From: Flavobacterium rhamnosiphilum
Lineage (GTDB): Bacteria; Bacteroidota; Bacteroidia; Flavobacteriales; Flavobacteriaceae
Direction of reading: 5' to 3'
Assembly: GCF_004349195.1 (NCBI RefSeq)
Contig: NZ_SMLG01000001.1
Span: 62,001 to 126,000 of the forward strand
DNA: 64,000 nucleotides
The stretch's first letter is position 1; each line of letters opens with the position of its first letter. The notes beneath the pieces were generated by a model, which saw nothing but the letters and a program-made list of their open reading frames with translations, had not been told where the DNA came from and ran no database searches. The position numbers and the translations under genes were made by a program. This document shows, in pieces, positions 25,317 to 36,094 of the stretch.

Positions 25317-28300
25317 TTATTCCGCTATAACCTTGCGAGTTATAACATTGTTATCTACAATAACTTTTACAATGTAGATACCGGTATTGTATACAGGAAT
25401 TGTATTCAAGCCTTTAAAAATTTCTTTCGTTTCAACTTGATGCCCCATTATATCATAAATGAATACTTTACCATCACTTTGTTCGCCGCCAAGGTCTATT
25501 TTTATTTCGTTACGATACGAATAAATAGAAACATCAACTACTTTTTTGTTGTCTATTGAGGCAACACTGAGCACAACTGGATTGCTACTTATGTTTACAG
25601 TATAGTCTTCAACTTCCCCATTAGTAAAAGCTTCACATGGGCCGGTTAAAGCAGTACTGTATTTTTGCATCACTCTCATTCGGGTTTGTCCGGTTAGGGC
25701 TGTCGCCAAAACGGTGAACGAACCGGTTCTTGTTGTTTTACCATTCACATTAACTACAAGTTCTCCAGCATCTGTAAATACGCCATTGTGGTTGTAGTCA
25801 ATATACACTCTCCAATATTCGGTACGTGATGATCCTTTTGGTGCAAGTGAGTAGGTTGTGGAAGCCCCTGAGGTTAACGGAATTACAGTAGACGTATAAT
25901 CACTGTATGTAGAACCTACGGAAGCCTTGGTTGTAGCTCCTACTGTTACCGTTTTGATATAATCGTTAGTAAAGCTTGTACTCTGTGAAGCGCAATACGT
26001 CAGAGGCGCTGTTACTGTTATGTAAGCGTTTTTTGTCATGGTATTGTTTCCAGCTGCGTTGGTTACCGTAAGTGCAACTGCGTATGTTCCTGCAGTATTA
26101 TAAGTAACCGTTGGATTTTGAACCGTACTGGTTGATGGTGTTCCACCGGTGAACGTCCAACTCCAAGAAGTAGGCGTATTGGTTGTTAAATCGGTGAACG
26201 TAACTGATTGCCCTGCAATAATAGCCGTTGCGCTGGCATTAAAATTGGCAACCGGAGGCAAATCACCAGCCAGTTTCATCTTTATTTCACCCACAGCAGT
26301 CCATGGATTGCCATTTACTTCAGACAAGGCTCTGAGGCGAATGTAACGGGCACTAACTGGGGTAAAACTCAACGATTTTTCAACTGCGTCGTTAGCCCAT
26401 GTGCCGGAATTCGTTAAAGTCCAGTTTACACCATCGGCACTTACGTAAAATTCATAATTTGCAATACGACCGTTTGCACCGTTCTGTCTTGGAACATAAT
26501 TAAAACCATTTACATTATAGTTCGTCCCCATATCAATTTGAATTTCATGTGGAGGAGAAGGATTTGTAGAAGACCAGTTTGTACCCCAAAAAGTGCTGTT
26601 ACTGCCATCGAAAGCATTCGTAGCGGGGGTATTTTCACTGGATGTTTCCTCGCTGTCTACATATTTTAAAGACCAACCTGTTTGAGGAACAAAAGTGCTA
26701 ACATTAATGTATGAATTTTTAGTTACGATATCTGTTCCGGAGGCACTAGTAATAGAAAGTGTTACCGGATATATGCCTTCGGTGCTGTAAGTAACTGTTG
26801 GGTTTTGTGCGGTACTCGTTGAAGGCGTACCGCCCGGAAATGACCAGGACCAAGATGTCGGCGTGCCAACCGATTTGTCAGTGAAATTTATGGATCCGCC
26901 CGGCATTATCAGCGTTTTATTGGCTGCGAAAGCCGAAATTAAACTCGTTGATCCATTAATGCCAATTTCGGCAACTGAGGCAAAACCTTGTCCGTTGATT
27001 TCAGAAGTAGGTCTGAATCTGAAATATCTTGCAGAAACAGGAGCAGATAATGTACTGATTTTTTCTCCCGTATCTGACGCATAATTATCCGTCAATAGTG
27101 CTGTACCCCAATTTACACCATCGGTACTGGTGTACCATTCATATCCTTTTACGGTACCATTTGTACCACCATCCTGACGAGGCATATATTTGAAAGATTC
27201 AATTGAAACTGTAGCATGCATATCAATTTGAATATCGTGAGGATAACCAGGTGTCCCACTCCATGCTGTATGCCATATTGTCGAGGGATTACTATCAATA
27301 GCTAAAGTTGCAGCCTGATCGGTGGTGTTTTGTTGATTATCGAAGTGCAACACCGTCCATCCCGTTTTTGCTATATCCCCTACGGTGCGTGCGCGTACAA
27401 AATTAGTATACGTACGAGAGTTGGTTCCATTGGCATCGATTACCGTTAACGACACACTTTTATCGCCGCCGGCAGCATAGGTGACAACTGGTTTTTCAAT
27501 TGTTGAAGTACTTGGTGTTCCTCCGGGGAAACTCCAAGAATAGGTTGCATTAGCCAAGCAAACTGACATATCGACAAATTGAACGGGTTTTCCGATTTCC
27601 ACTACGAAAGAAGGGGTTGAAGGATGGGCAACAGGTGCTGATGCCGAATATAAATCGCTTTCCCAAATACCGGTTTGTCCGGCAATGCGTAGTTTAGCTT
27701 TTGCATAATTGATCTTTATCCAACCCCCTTGAGTGGCCACAGGCAAATTGGTGCTGAATAGAGTCCAATCGGACAATGAGTTGTCGCGATAATAAACCCC
27801 GGCATCTGTGCCAATATAGACACCGCCAGCCGTTCCCATTTGGCTAGCAATGCAATTCACGGCGTACGAAGGAAGTACCGTTCCGGAATAATTGGTCCAG
27901 GTAACACCTCCATCAGTTGATTTACCAACCTTCACTGTGCTTTGTTTCTCACCAAAAGTGACCCAAATTACCGATGGATTAGATCCATCTACGGCAATAT
28001 GGCTAATGCTTCTACCGGCACTGATGGAACTTGGCGAAACATCTGTCCAAGTAACTCCACCATCAACGGTTTTATTTATGGTATTTCCTGTACGCGCATA
28101 AATAATTTTGTTGTTGGTAAGTGCCACGATGTAGTCGTCAACATTTGACTGGAATGTTTTACCTTGCTCAAAACCTGAGGCATTGTTCGTACTCACATAT
28201 ACCTTACTACCGTTTGTACCGTATACCTGTTCATAGTAATCGGGGTCGTTCATATCATTTTTGCCCTTATAAATTTGAGCAATTGAAATACTCGCGGGTG

Positions 28301-29957
28301 CAATCATTCGATTTGTTGAACGTGTAAATCTTGCATCTCCCCAAGGATGGGCATAGATATAGCGGTCGTCACCTTTGTTTACGAAAGCTTCACCTGCATC
28401 GGCACCACTTAGAGGATACCAACCGGTATAAATAGAATCGTCGCGTAGCGTTGATGGTCCGTGATACATGCCAATCGCCATAATGTCGCTTTTCCAACCT
28501 TGGTCAAATCCCCAAATGCATTGTGATTGAATGCCGTTATCAACAGTGTGGTCATAGGTTGCGCCATTGTCAGTGGATTTAAAAATACCACCGTCACCAG
28601 CAGAATAGATTGCAGTGCCTTTAATCACAATACCGTGTACATCAGAATGGGGACCGTTTTTTGCATTACTGTTCGGGCTTACTGTCCAGGAAGTACCTCC
28701 ATTTGTGGAAACGAACATATCATAAGCTCCCGTAGCCATAAGATTGGGATCCGTATCAGAAATTCCAAATGCCTGATTCCAGCCTCCTTGCCAGAAACTA
28801 TTAGTAAGATCAGCCGTTACATTCATTTTAGCAAATGACATACCTCCATCGGTAGACTTGTAAATGTCATACGTTTTACTGGTTCCTGTTGACGTTTGTT
28901 TGCATATTAAATGCACCCATACATTATTTGGCGCAGCCGGAGTAACAGCCAAAAGAGCAAGATCCGTGGTATAACCGCTAATCGATATTGGATATCCGTT
29001 AGTTATTGATGTCCAAGTGGTACCAAAGTCTGTAGAACGACGAACTTCCCACCAGGATCCGTTTTTAACAGTCGCCAAAACTACATTTGGCGTACTTGGT
29101 AAGGCCCTAAGATCGCGTATCCCGTTACCAAATGTAACGTTAGTCCAGCTCGCTCCGCCATCGACTGTCTTATAAAGACTATTACTGATTCCGAACAATA
29201 CCGTATTTGGGTCATCGGCTTTTACTTCCATGGTCCAAATTTCATTCCCACCTGGGTAAGCAGCCGTATTGTTGTACGAAGTCATTGTCCACGTGGCACC
29301 TCCATCGGTTGATTTCAGGACTCCTTGAGCACTTGCCGCATAAACAATTAAAGGATTTGATTTGCTATAAACCACGGCACCAAAATGACGAGCTAACAGA
29401 TTCGTTCCAACTTGTGTCCAGGTTACGCAATTGTCTGTAGTACGCCACAAAGTACCACCATCAATAAAAGCGGCAATCATCTGATTACTGTTTGATGGAT
29501 TAATGGCAAGCATGTTACAGGTTCCTTGCGTGTAGCAACCCGATCCCCAATTAGGAACCATATCAGGTGTGACCATGATTCGTGTCCAGTTTGCGGTAAC
29601 CCCCTGTATTCTGTTCGTATTGCTCTTTTTCTTTAAATCGTTGGCGTTTTTATTTTGCTTCCCGACATTTCCATTACTGTCATAATTACTTCTTACGATA
29701 TGTCTTGTCCAAAACTCGTAAGCCCGGGTTTCTTTACTCTTTACAAAACTATTGGTAAGGAAATAAGTATCGTATGCTTTCTTAACCTCGAATACGTTTG
29801 TTTCAGGTGCATTCATTAATTTATACCAATCGGCATTGGCGTGCATGCTTTTTAGATTTTTGCCTTCAAAGCCTTCTTCTCCACCTGAATCCTGCGACCA
29901 AGTCTTACCAGACAGAAGAAGTAAAATAACACATAAAATTGTAAAACTTTTTTTCAT
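25317..29957 (-). CDS. Giant T9SS-secreted BNR-propeller/PKD/discoidin/GEVED protein
   Basis: A 1546-residue secreted protein: signal peptide to about residue 21; sortilin/VPS10-like BNR propeller about 120-770 with many Asp-box blocks ([35 protein letters not shown]); PKD about 780-858; F5/8 type C (discoidin) about 865-1003; second PKD about 1005-1088; second discoidin about 1092-1230; third PKD about 1236-1317; GEVED about 1370-1455; type A T9SS sorting domain 1470-1546 ([17 protein letters not shown], then [17 protein letters not shown]). It should be exported through the T9SS and carried on or released from the cell surface. No catalytic signature is visible; the propeller may bind glycans or be a hydrolase. 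It is a paralogue of the next gene upstream. Confidence 0.88.
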   Translation of the reverse strand: MKKSFTILCVILLLLSGKTWSQDSGGEEGFEGKNLKSMHANADWYKLMNAPETNVFEVKKAYDTYFLTNSFVKSKETRAYEFWTRHIVRSNYDSNGNVGKQNKNANDLKKKSNTNRIQGVTANWTRIMVTPDMVPNWGSGCYTQGTCNMLAINPSNSNQMIAAFIDGGTLWRTTDNCVTWTQVGTNLLARHFGAVVYSKSNPLIVYAASAQGVLKSTDGGATWTMTSYNNTAAYPGGNEIWTMEVKADDPNTVLFGISNSLYKTVDGGASWTNVTFGNGIRDLRALPSTPNVVLATVKNGSWWEVRRSTDFGTTWTSITNGYPISISGYTTDLALLAVTPAAPNNVWVHLICKQTSTGTSKTYDIYKSTDGGMSFAKMNVTADLTNSFWQGGWNQAFGISDTDPNLMATGAYDMFVSTNGGTSWTVSPNSNAKNGPHSDVHGIVIKGTAIYSAGDGGIFKSTDNGATYDHTVDNGIQSQCIWGFDQGWKSDIMAIGMYHGPSTLRDDSIYTGWYPLSGADAGEAFVNKGDDRYIYAHPWGDARFTRSTNRMIAPASISIAQIYKGKNDMNDPDYYEQVYGTNGSKVYVSTNNASGFEQGKTFQSNVDDYIVALTNNKIIYARTGNTINKTVDGGVTWTDVSPSSISAGRSISHIAVDGSNPSVIWVTFGEKQSTVKVGKSTDGGVTWTNYSGTVLPSYAVNCIASQMGTAGGVYIGTDAGVYYRDNSLSDWTLFSTNLPVATQGGWIKINYAKAKLRIAGQTGIWESDLYSASAPVAHPSTPSFVVEIGKPVQFVDMSVCLANATYSWSFPGGTPSTSTIEKPVVTYAAGGDKSVSLTVIDANGTNSRTYTNFVRARTVGDIAKTGWTVLHFDNQQNTTDQAATLAIDSNPSTIWHTAWSGTPGYPHDIQIDMHATVSIESFKYMPRQDGGTNGTVKGYEWYTSTDGVNWGTALLTDNYASDTGEKISTLSAPVSARYFRFRPTSEINGQGFASVAEIGINGSTSLISAFAANKTLIMPGGSINFTDKSVGTPTSWSWSFPGGTPSTSTAQNPTVTYSTEGIYPVTLSITSASGTDIVTKNSYINVSTFVPQTGWSLKYVDSEETSSENTPATNAFDGSNSTFWGTNWSSTNPSPPHEIQIDMGTNYNVNGFNYVPRQNGANGRIANYEFYVSADGVNWTLTNSGTWANDAVEKSLSFTPVSARYIRLRALSEVNGNPWTAVGEIKMKLAGDLPPVANFNASATAIIAGQSVTFTDLTTNTPTSWSWTFTGGTPSTSTVQNPTVTYNTAGTYAVALTVTNAAGNNTMTKNAYITVTAPLTYCASQSTSFTNDYIKTVTVGATTKASVGSTYSDYTSTVIPLTSGASTTYSLAPKGSSRTEYWRVYIDYNHNGVFTDAGELVVNVNGKTTRTGSFTVLATALTGQTRMRVMQKYSTALTGPCEAFTNGEVEDYTVNISSNPVVLSVASIDNKKVVDVSIYSYRNEIKIDLGGEQSDGKVFIYDIMGHQVETKEIFKGLNTIPVYNTGIYIVKVIVDNNVITRKVIAE

Positions 29958-30152
29958 AATTTAAAATTTTTAAGTACTCATTAATTTCAAATATTTATTT
30001 TTTTTATATCATGTTTTGACAATAATTTTTTTCAAATTATCCTATTTCTGGAAGTTTACTCCCTTTTCATTTGTGATTTCCAATATAAAAATCAAACCTG
30101 TTGGGCTTTTTAACCCATTTTATGACAAAAACTAAGCTCACTTGACTTTAAG

Positions 30153-30187
30153 AAAGACCCCGTCATAAATGAATATGACGGTGTCTT
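30153..30187 (-). terminator. Hairpin after the second giant BNR gene
   Basis: AAAGAC-CCGTCAT pairs across a short loop with ATGACGG-GTCTTT with one internal mismatch, 22 bp after the stop at 30209. The minus-strand T-run is short (CTTTCTT), so termination is likely but weaker than at the neighbouring sites. A hairpin of the same layout stands at 34661-34698 beside an identical 24-bp flank. Confidence 0.65.
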
Positions 30188-30208
30188 TTTCAACTAACCA
30201 AAACAATA

Positions 30209-33200
30209 TTATTCCACAAGGAGTTTCGTGCTAAAAGTATCATTTGGACTGATAATATTTAAATAGTATATTCCAGTAGACACATTCAGTAACAGCTCGT
30301 TTTCACCTTCTTTTAATGTGGCATTTATAATTAATCTTCCCATGCTATCGTATACAAACAATGTCGAATTTTTCCATACTGCCGGTACTGCTATTTTTAG
30401 GGGAGTATTGCTTTTTAAAGGATTTGGATGCACAGTCGGCATTTCGTTAGCCTTAATCTGATTCCCTTTTACTGAAAGAGTGGTGGCATCCTGACTCAAT
30501 ATCAACTGACCTAAAGAGGTTAAACTAAGTCCAGTTGAAAATGTTATTGCCGCGCTTGTCCCTGATCCACTTCTAGAATCTCCTGTATCTAAGGCCGTAC
30601 CCCATGTTGCCCCAAAATCATTGCTGTTTCTTTTAAACAATTTATACGTACTTGCCCCAGCTGATGAGCTATTAAAGGCATTATCGGTAAAAGTCAATTC
30701 CGTTATTGCGCCAAATGTTTGTCCTGCGCCATAATTGTCCACAGCCCAATACGTATTGAAATTTGATAATGCATCTGGTAATACATCCGGGTTGAGAGTC
30801 GCTTTTGAAACCCAAATATCCCCATTAGGCAATGAATTATTTGGAAATGTCATCGACAGTCCTGTCGTGGAAAAGTTTTTCTCTCCGCTGGAGGTAACGG
30901 TGATTTTCTCACTTAGACCACCAAATACCGGAGCTGTAGAACTATCATGGCTATAGGTCGATCCTTTATAAGTCAAAAAATCACTTCCAACCTTGTTTAA
31001 AGACAACGAACCAACCTCTTCATTAAACTGATAATATGCCACTAATCCTGTTAGAATTGGATCTCCGGCAGTGCTTTTGGTTAAATGCCTCCATTTTCTG
31101 ATTTCGTCAGTTGATAAAGCCCTGTTCCAGAAACATACCTCATCTATTTCAAAATTAGCAACACGATTATTATATCCTCTCCCATAAGTCCCCATAAATA
31201 AATCTGTAATGACATCTGACGGAATAGTTGCCGCAGTACTGCTCGCCACGCCATTAACGTATATAGTTACACTTGTCTCGTCACTAACCAATGCAACATG
31301 GGACCACTGGTTTGCAGGAACTATTAATCCTGAATTCCAACTCCAGTTAGGATGAAATCCAACAGTATTATTTCCACCCAAAAAATTCATCCCAAACGCC
31401 GAATTTGCATCTTGGCTCATAAAAACTGCGCTATAATCGGTTTGAATTCCATTTGGTTTTATCCAGCAAGAAAAAGTCAAAGCATTTTTATTGAGGCTTA
31501 AGTTTGAAAGTTTTAGATAATCCTGTCCCGTTGCCCCCTTTAGATTTGCGGCCTTTCCAGGTATTGGTTCCGCAGCCGAGCTACCGCATTGATTCAGAAC
31601 CTCAACGATTCCGGTTATAGTTTGGGTATCTGTTCCATAAGCGTCTGTTACTGTAAGTGTCGCGTCATATTTACCGTTGGGTGCATTGGCATAGGAAACT
31701 TCCGGATTCTCAAGTGTTGATGTTGCCGGTGTTCCTCCAGGAAAACTCCATGACCAACTAGCGCTTGCATTGCGAACGGTTGAATAATCCTTAAACTGAA
31801 CTTTCTCAACCTGAGAACAGCTTACCTTGCTTGTGCTGGCAGAAATTTGTGCTTTTGGTGAAGAAATTTCATATAATCCATGCTCGAAAGCACCTCTTGA
31901 TGTCCCTATTTTCAGCTTGTTTTCATTATAATTGATAAACATAAATCGAACGTCTGTTTGTGGTAATCCGTTCCCAAGCATAACCCAATTCGGCATGGTA
32001 TTATTCTTATAATAAATACCGCTTTTATTCCCTACATATACCCCTCCATCTGAACCTCTCTGAAAAATAATTTTCGTATTTGGGTTGCTTGTTAAAATAG
32101 ACTCTGTAAGATTGTCCCATACAGGAGCAGCTGCATCCGCATTACTGGTTTTCAAGACCTTACAAACTGACTGTACACCACTGTAAGTAATCCAGACCTG
32201 ATTCGGGTCAACATCACTTACCGCAATATCAGACATATTAGCCATAGAACTACTAGCCGCAAGAGAAGGTGTTATATTGATCCAAGTAATTCCGCCATCT
32301 GAAGTACGCCATAATTTGTTGTTGGTCAATCCTTCAATAACATACATATATTTTGGGTTGGTCATGCATATTTTTTCCCTAAAAACAGGACTAGAAAAAG
32401 TTTTAACAATAGAGATACTGTTTCCGTTGTCTTCGGTTTTTATAAGTGAATTTTTCCAAGTGGCAAGACTTGCATTTCCTGTTGGATATTGCCCAGCATG
32501 GTGCGTAATCATCGAATAATAATAATTAGGATGGAATTCTATTGAATTAAAATAATGATAAATCCCTCCTAAATCCAGAAAATTGGATTCGTTTATCAAA
32601 GTATGGACTCCGGTTCTAAAGTATCTGTAATTGCTATACCCTTGACTGTAAACATACCTGTCGTCCAGCGGATTCACATCGGTATTCCCTTGATCGGCCC
32701 CGGTTCCATTATACCATTCAAATCCATTACCCGCTTCTTTAATCATAACCGGTCCGTGATTGGCTCCTCCGGCTACAAGATTCGTTTTAAAAGCCGAACC
32801 AAACCCCCATAATTCATGATTACTGATACTGTTTGTTATAGTAGTATTTGTATTTCCTCCATCTAAAGACAGGACAGATTCTCCATCTGAACCCACTAAT
32901 ACCCTATTGTTTACCATATCAAGAGAACGAAGGTCTGAATGTTGTTCGGTTGCACCCTTAGTAAATGAAACTCCATTATTTGTCGAATAATAATTATTTT
33001 TATGACTATACGAACCAAATACCAACTTATTCTCATCATTTCGATCTATAGCAATATCACCATGATGTATCTCATTAGGAAAAGTTCCTGAAATCATATT
33101 AACCCGTTTCAATTCTTGCACACCCGTAGTAGCGTTTAATTTATACAATTGTACCGCATGGTGACCATAAGCATTTGCTCCTGTACCTATTGCTATATAA

Positions 33201-34255
33201 ATGGAAGTTGCATTATTTGAAGGAAGCAACAATTTTGCCCAGCCTATCACTTGACCATTTGCGGTAGGATCTAAGGTTATAGTTGACAAAATATTAAAAG
33301 TTAGTCCTGAATCAGTAGAACGGTAAACCGTAGACACATTGTTGTTTGTGGTACTGATGAAATAAACTGTAGCCGCATTTGTTGTGCTCCAATCCAGCAT
33401 TTCGCTATTTACGGAACAATCTCCAACAATATAATAATTTGGCAAACCGCTAACGATACTTGTCCAAGTGGTTCCACCATCGGTAGTTCTGTATATTTTA
33501 TCACCCCATCTTGCAACAACCGTATTAGGGTCTGATGGAGACACCGCAATATCAAAGGCTGTGCCTGCATAGGCTGTACTCGTTAATGTTGTAGAAGTCC
33601 AGTTTAATCCCCCGTCTGTAGATTTTAGGAGTTGTTTTTTACTCAAAGCATATACTGTATTTGGACTGCTTACACAAACATCGATATCGAGGTACTTTTC
33701 ATCCGGAAAATTAGAATCGGTTAAGACCCAACTCGTTCCTCCATCCGATGTTACCCAGAGTCCACCCATTAAAAATGAAACAAACATTTTTTGGGGATTG
33801 GTAGGATCTATTCTATTGAGATGTACATAACCTCCGTGGTTTCCTTTTCCGGAGTAGGTTGTTGTGGCGCTATTTACAGGTCCAATCAGGCCCCAACTAC
33901 CAGCATTTCTTGTTGTTGTAGCAGCAAATACATTATTAATTCCAATATTCGCTCTTAATGCATCGAACGGTGGTGGGGATTGCACGAATCCCTCTTTATC
34001 CAAATAAAAGATATTTTCTTTTATCCAGGATTCCCCTAATTCCCTGGGCTTACTTTCTTCCCATTTATGATTCCCAAAATAGGTGTCAAATTTTTCTTTA
34101 ATTTGAAAATAATTAGCCCCTGGTTTCATTCCTGTAAACCAAGCTTGATTTTTATGACTTAGTTCGTATTTTATATCTCCTTTCTCTTCTTCTCCTTTTT
34201 GAGAATAGGATAAATTCATTCCCAAAAGTAAAGTGATTAGTAGTGTTTTTTTCAT
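30209..34255 (-). CDS. Giant T9SS-secreted BNR-propeller/PKD/LamG protein
   Basis: A 1348-residue secreted protein paralogous to the 1546-residue one. Signal peptide MKKTLLITLLLGMNLSYSQ; a conserved N-terminal region shared with the paralogue (AWFTGMKPGANYFQIKEKFD here, against [20 protein letters not shown] there); BNR propeller about 115-795 (VTSDGGTSW, KSTDGGLNW, RTTDGGTTW, RTSDGGITW); PKD about 800-890 ([18 protein letters not shown]); LamG-like domain about 905-1080 (LTFSCWIKPNG, then VANFEIDEVCFWNRALSTDE); a spacer; T9SS type A domain about 1270-1348 (LFVYDSMGRLIINATLKEGE). Surface adhesin or hydrolase; substrate unknown. It lies between the Sus-type locus and its paralogue, all on the minus strand, so the three probably belong to one functional region. 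Confidence 0.87.
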   Translation of the reverse strand: MKKTLLITLLLGMNLSYSQKGEEEKGDIKYELSHKNQAWFTGMKPGANYFQIKEKFDTYFGNHKWEESKPRELGESWIKENIFYLDKEGFVQSPPPFDALRANIGINNVFAATTTRNAGSWGLIGPVNSATTTYSGKGNHGGYVHLNRIDPTNPQKMFVSFLMGGLWVTSDGGTSWVLTDSNFPDEKYLDIDVCVSSPNTVYALSKKQLLKSTDGGLNWTSTTLTSTAYAGTAFDIAVSPSDPNTVVARWGDKIYRTTDGGTTWTSIVSGLPNYYIVGDCSVNSEMLDWSTTNAATVYFISTTNNNVSTVYRSTDSGLTFNILSTITLDPTANGQVIGWAKLLLPSNNATSIYIAIGTGANAYGHHAVQLYKLNATTGVQELKRVNMISGTFPNEIHHGDIAIDRNDENKLVFGSYSHKNNYYSTNNGVSFTKGATEQHSDLRSLDMVNNRVLVGSDGESVLSLDGGNTNTTITNSISNHELWGFGSAFKTNLVAGGANHGPVMIKEAGNGFEWYNGTGADQGNTDVNPLDDRYVYSQGYSNYRYFRTGVHTLINESNFLDLGGIYHYFNSIEFHPNYYYSMITHHAGQYPTGNASLATWKNSLIKTEDNGNSISIVKTFSSPVFREKICMTNPKYMYVIEGLTNNKLWRTSDGGITWINITPSLAASSSMANMSDIAVSDVDPNQVWITYSGVQSVCKVLKTSNADAAAPVWDNLTESILTSNPNTKIIFQRGSDGGVYVGNKSGIYYKNNTMPNWVMLGNGLPQTDVRFMFINYNENKLKIGTSRGAFEHGLYEISSPKAQISASTSKVSCSQVEKVQFKDYSTVRNASASWSWSFPGGTPATSTLENPEVSYANAPNGKYDATLTVTDAYGTDTQTITGIVEVLNQCGSSAAEPIPGKAANLKGATGQDYLKLSNLSLNKNALTFSCWIKPNGIQTDYSAVFMSQDANSAFGMNFLGGNNTVGFHPNWSWNSGLIVPANQWSHVALVSDETSVTIYVNGVASSTAATIPSDVITDLFMGTYGRGYNNRVANFEIDEVCFWNRALSTDEIRKWRHLTKSTAGDPILTGLVAYYQFNEEVGSLSLNKVGSDFLTYKGSTYSHDSSTAPVFGGLSEKITVTSSGEKNFSTTGLSMTFPNNSLPNGDIWVSKATLNPDVLPDALSNFNTYWAVDNYGAGQTFGAITELTFTDNAFNSSSAGASTYKLFKRNSNDFGATWGTALDTGDSRSGSGTSAAITFSTGLSLTSLGQLILSQDATTLSVKGNQIKANEMPTVHPNPLKSNTPLKIAVPAVWKNSTLFVYDSMGRLIINATLKEGENELLLNVSTGIYYLNIISPNDTFSTKLLVE

Positions 34256-34409
34256 AATTTAAATTTATAAGTTAAGCAACTTGTAATTTAGTGGTTGGTT
34301 AATTAGACAATAATTTCATTTTATTAATTTCAAAAATGAGGTGTAATTCTTTGAAAAATAAATCAATACCATTTAATCTTTCTTTTTACTGGAATAAAAA
34401 CAATATCTA

Positions 34410-34510
34410 TTTGTCATTTCGACGAAGGAGAAATCTCATCAAGTCATTCAAATTATGTGATTTGTTTCACCTGTTCACTTCGTTCGAGTCTCCTTCGTCG
34501 AAATGACAAA
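34410..34510. repeat. Dispersed palindromic repeat, family 1, copy A
   Basis: Perfect 22-bp inverted arms (34410-34431 and 34489-34510; core GTCATTTCGACGAAGGAG). The inner part (AATCTCATCAAGTCATTCAA) matches, in reverse orientation, copy B at 45437-45509, but copy A carries about 27 extra bases before the right arm. Such GACGAAGGAG palindromes are scattered through flavobacterial genomes. Confidence 0.85.
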
Positions 34511-34660
34511 ATCACAACAACTTAACCCGGTAAATTTTATGCTAAAATGAATTAAGCCGATTATCCAGGTTAATTAGAATATCAAACTTTTCGGTTCTTC
34601 AGCTAATTTTAAGGCATGAAAAACTATGCTACTTGAACTTAATCAAGAACATATACTAAA

Positions 34661-34718
34661 AAAGACATCATCATAAATAAATTCGATGATGCCTTTTCAA
34701 CTAACCAAAACAATATTG
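34661..34718 (-). pseudogene. Relic of the 3' end of a giant-type gene (hairpin plus 24-bp flank)
   Basis: The 24 bp at 34695-34718 are identical to 30187-30210, which bridge the stop codon and terminator of the 1348-residue gene. Both are followed by a hairpin of the same layout; here the arms are 34661-34673 and 34686-34698 with one mismatch. No intact coding frame precedes it. This looks like the tail left by a lost third paralogue or a small duplication. Confidence 0.45.
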
Positions 34719-34771
34719 TTTTTCGATGGGTCTACGAAGTTGTATTTATGACTTGGGTTCTACTTTTAAAA

Positions 34772-34799
34772 AAAGCGGGTTAAAAAAACAACCCGCTTT
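34772..34799 (-). terminator. Terminator of the DUF5007-like gene (end of the Sus-type locus)
   Basis: A perfect 10-bp stem (AAAGCGGGTT with AACCCGCTTT) running into a T-run on the minus strand, 88 bp after the stop at 34887. It marks the end of the susC-susD-fasciclin-DUF5007 transcript. Confidence 0.85.
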
Positions 34800-34886
34800 G
34801 ATAACTAATTCATAAAAGTAGCATTCTTATTCTGCCTTAGATTCCATAACCATATTGAAATCCCAGATATTTCCTTGGGAGTCAAA

Positions 34887-35990
34887 CTATTTCTTCCTAG
34901 TATAAGGTATTTTCACTCTTACTTCCCAAGTCCCGGTATCGTTAATTTTAAATGCCCATCTGATATACCCTCTGTTACGAATCTCTCCGGTGGTTGTATC
35001 TGTGTACTGAGCCCAATAAGCAGGCCACCCGATTGAGGGAGTAGGATTATTCGCCTCAACAGCCGCTTTATCCACCGTAAAAGATCCGGGGGCAGTTAAA
35101 TAATACATCCAGTATATGCCGGGGGAACCGTCATTAGAGTTAAATCTTCCGCTAAATTGAGGGAATGGTGGAGCCGGCAATGTAAAAGTGGTTCCTACGG
35201 CATCCGTCAACCCCCCCCCGATGGTGTTGTCATGAAAGTTTCCTAGGCGTGCGGGGTTAAACACTACTTTTGCAGGATCAAGAGCTTGGTTGTTACTGTC
35301 GGTCACAATATGTTTTACTTTAATCGATAATTTTGGTTCATCACTTACTTTTACGATGGTCATATAAGGATTAGTGCCGTCCAGAATACTTGGTACTTTG
35401 GGGTCAAAATCATTCGTAACGTTATAAGCCTGGCCAATAGTCTCCCAAGTATTACCCTTTAAACCTTCCAGCTGTACCGCCATCGAGTTCTTAATTTCAA
35501 CCGGCACAAAAGGAGTCAATTTTATGTGTGCGAAATTATCCAACTGACGCTCCCCTCGAACGTTTTTAACGTTGACACTAATGTCGAAATCATTACCTAC
35601 CACCTTTCTTGATGCTTGCGTAAACGCAAACTGCCCACTCGTGGTATTCAATAAAATGGAGGCTCGTTTAGTCAATTCCAATTTTTTCATCGCCAGCTCC
35701 AAGGTGGTATCAGTTCTAGGATCAAATGGCTTTAACCAGGTTAAGATTTCATGCTCCTCCAGCAATTCATTTGTTGGCTTACCGTCTTTATCGGTAATGC
35801 CCGTTATCTTCCATTCCAAGGGATAGGTTGATCCTTCAATTGCGGGAGCCGGCGTAATCATGAATAGCCCTTTGGGTACGGTTATCACATCCTGCAACGA
35901 ATGAATATTATCACTCATATAGCCCACTTCGGGTTGCTCACATGATGATGCAAATGCAGCGATCATTAAAAAAAAGATTATCTTTTTCAT
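34887..35990 (-). CDS. Surface lipoprotein, DUF5007-like, containing a G9 tract
   Basis: A 367-residue lipoprotein with signal MKKIIFFLMIAAFASSC (lipid on C17). The mature part starts EQPEVGYMSDNIHSLQDV and ends with RGYIRWAFKINDTGTWEVRV. Length, a GYMSDNI-type start and position after susC/susD and a fasciclin gene suggest the DUF5007 family; the name is from memory and not certain. It is probably an outer-membrane accessory protein that binds the substrate of the locus. The coding strand has a run of nine G (plus-strand C9 at 35211-35219) encoding Ile-Gly-Gly-Gly near residue 258; a slip there would remove the last third of the protein. Last gene of the operon. Confidence 0.7.
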   Translation of the reverse strand: MKKIIFFLMIAAFASSCEQPEVGYMSDNIHSLQDVITVPKGLFMITPAPAIEGSTYPLEWKITGITDKDGKPTNELLEEHEILTWLKPFDPRTDTTLELAMKKLELTKRASILLNTTSGQFAFTQASRKVVGNDFDISVNVKNVRGERQLDNFAHIKLTPFVPVEIKNSMAVQLEGLKGNTWETIGQAYNVTNDFDPKVPSILDGTNPYMTIVKVSDEPKLSIKVKHIVTDSNNQALDPAKVVFNPARLGNFHDNTIGGGLTDAVGTTFTLPAPPFPQFSGRFNSNDGSPGIYWMYYLTAPGSFTVDKAAVEANNPTPSIGWPAYWAQYTDTTTGEIRNRGYIRWAFKINDTGTWEVRVKIPYTRKK

Positions 35991-36094
35991 CTGTAATTTT
36001 TTTGTTTAAAGTTTATAGAACCAGTCATGATTAAAACTGTTATATCATGACTGTTCCATTTTCTTTAATTGTTATTAAAATAGCTTTTAGTTTA

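Larger units (their letters stand above)
34256..34886. other. 631-bp intergenic region with a palindromic repeat and a gene-tail relic
   Basis: It contains no credible gene. From left to right it holds the start region of the LamG/BNR gene, a dispersed palindromic repeat (34410-34510), a hairpin with a 24-bp copy of the giant-gene 3' flank (34661-34718), and the terminator of the DUF5007-like gene (34772-34799). Confidence 0.7.
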
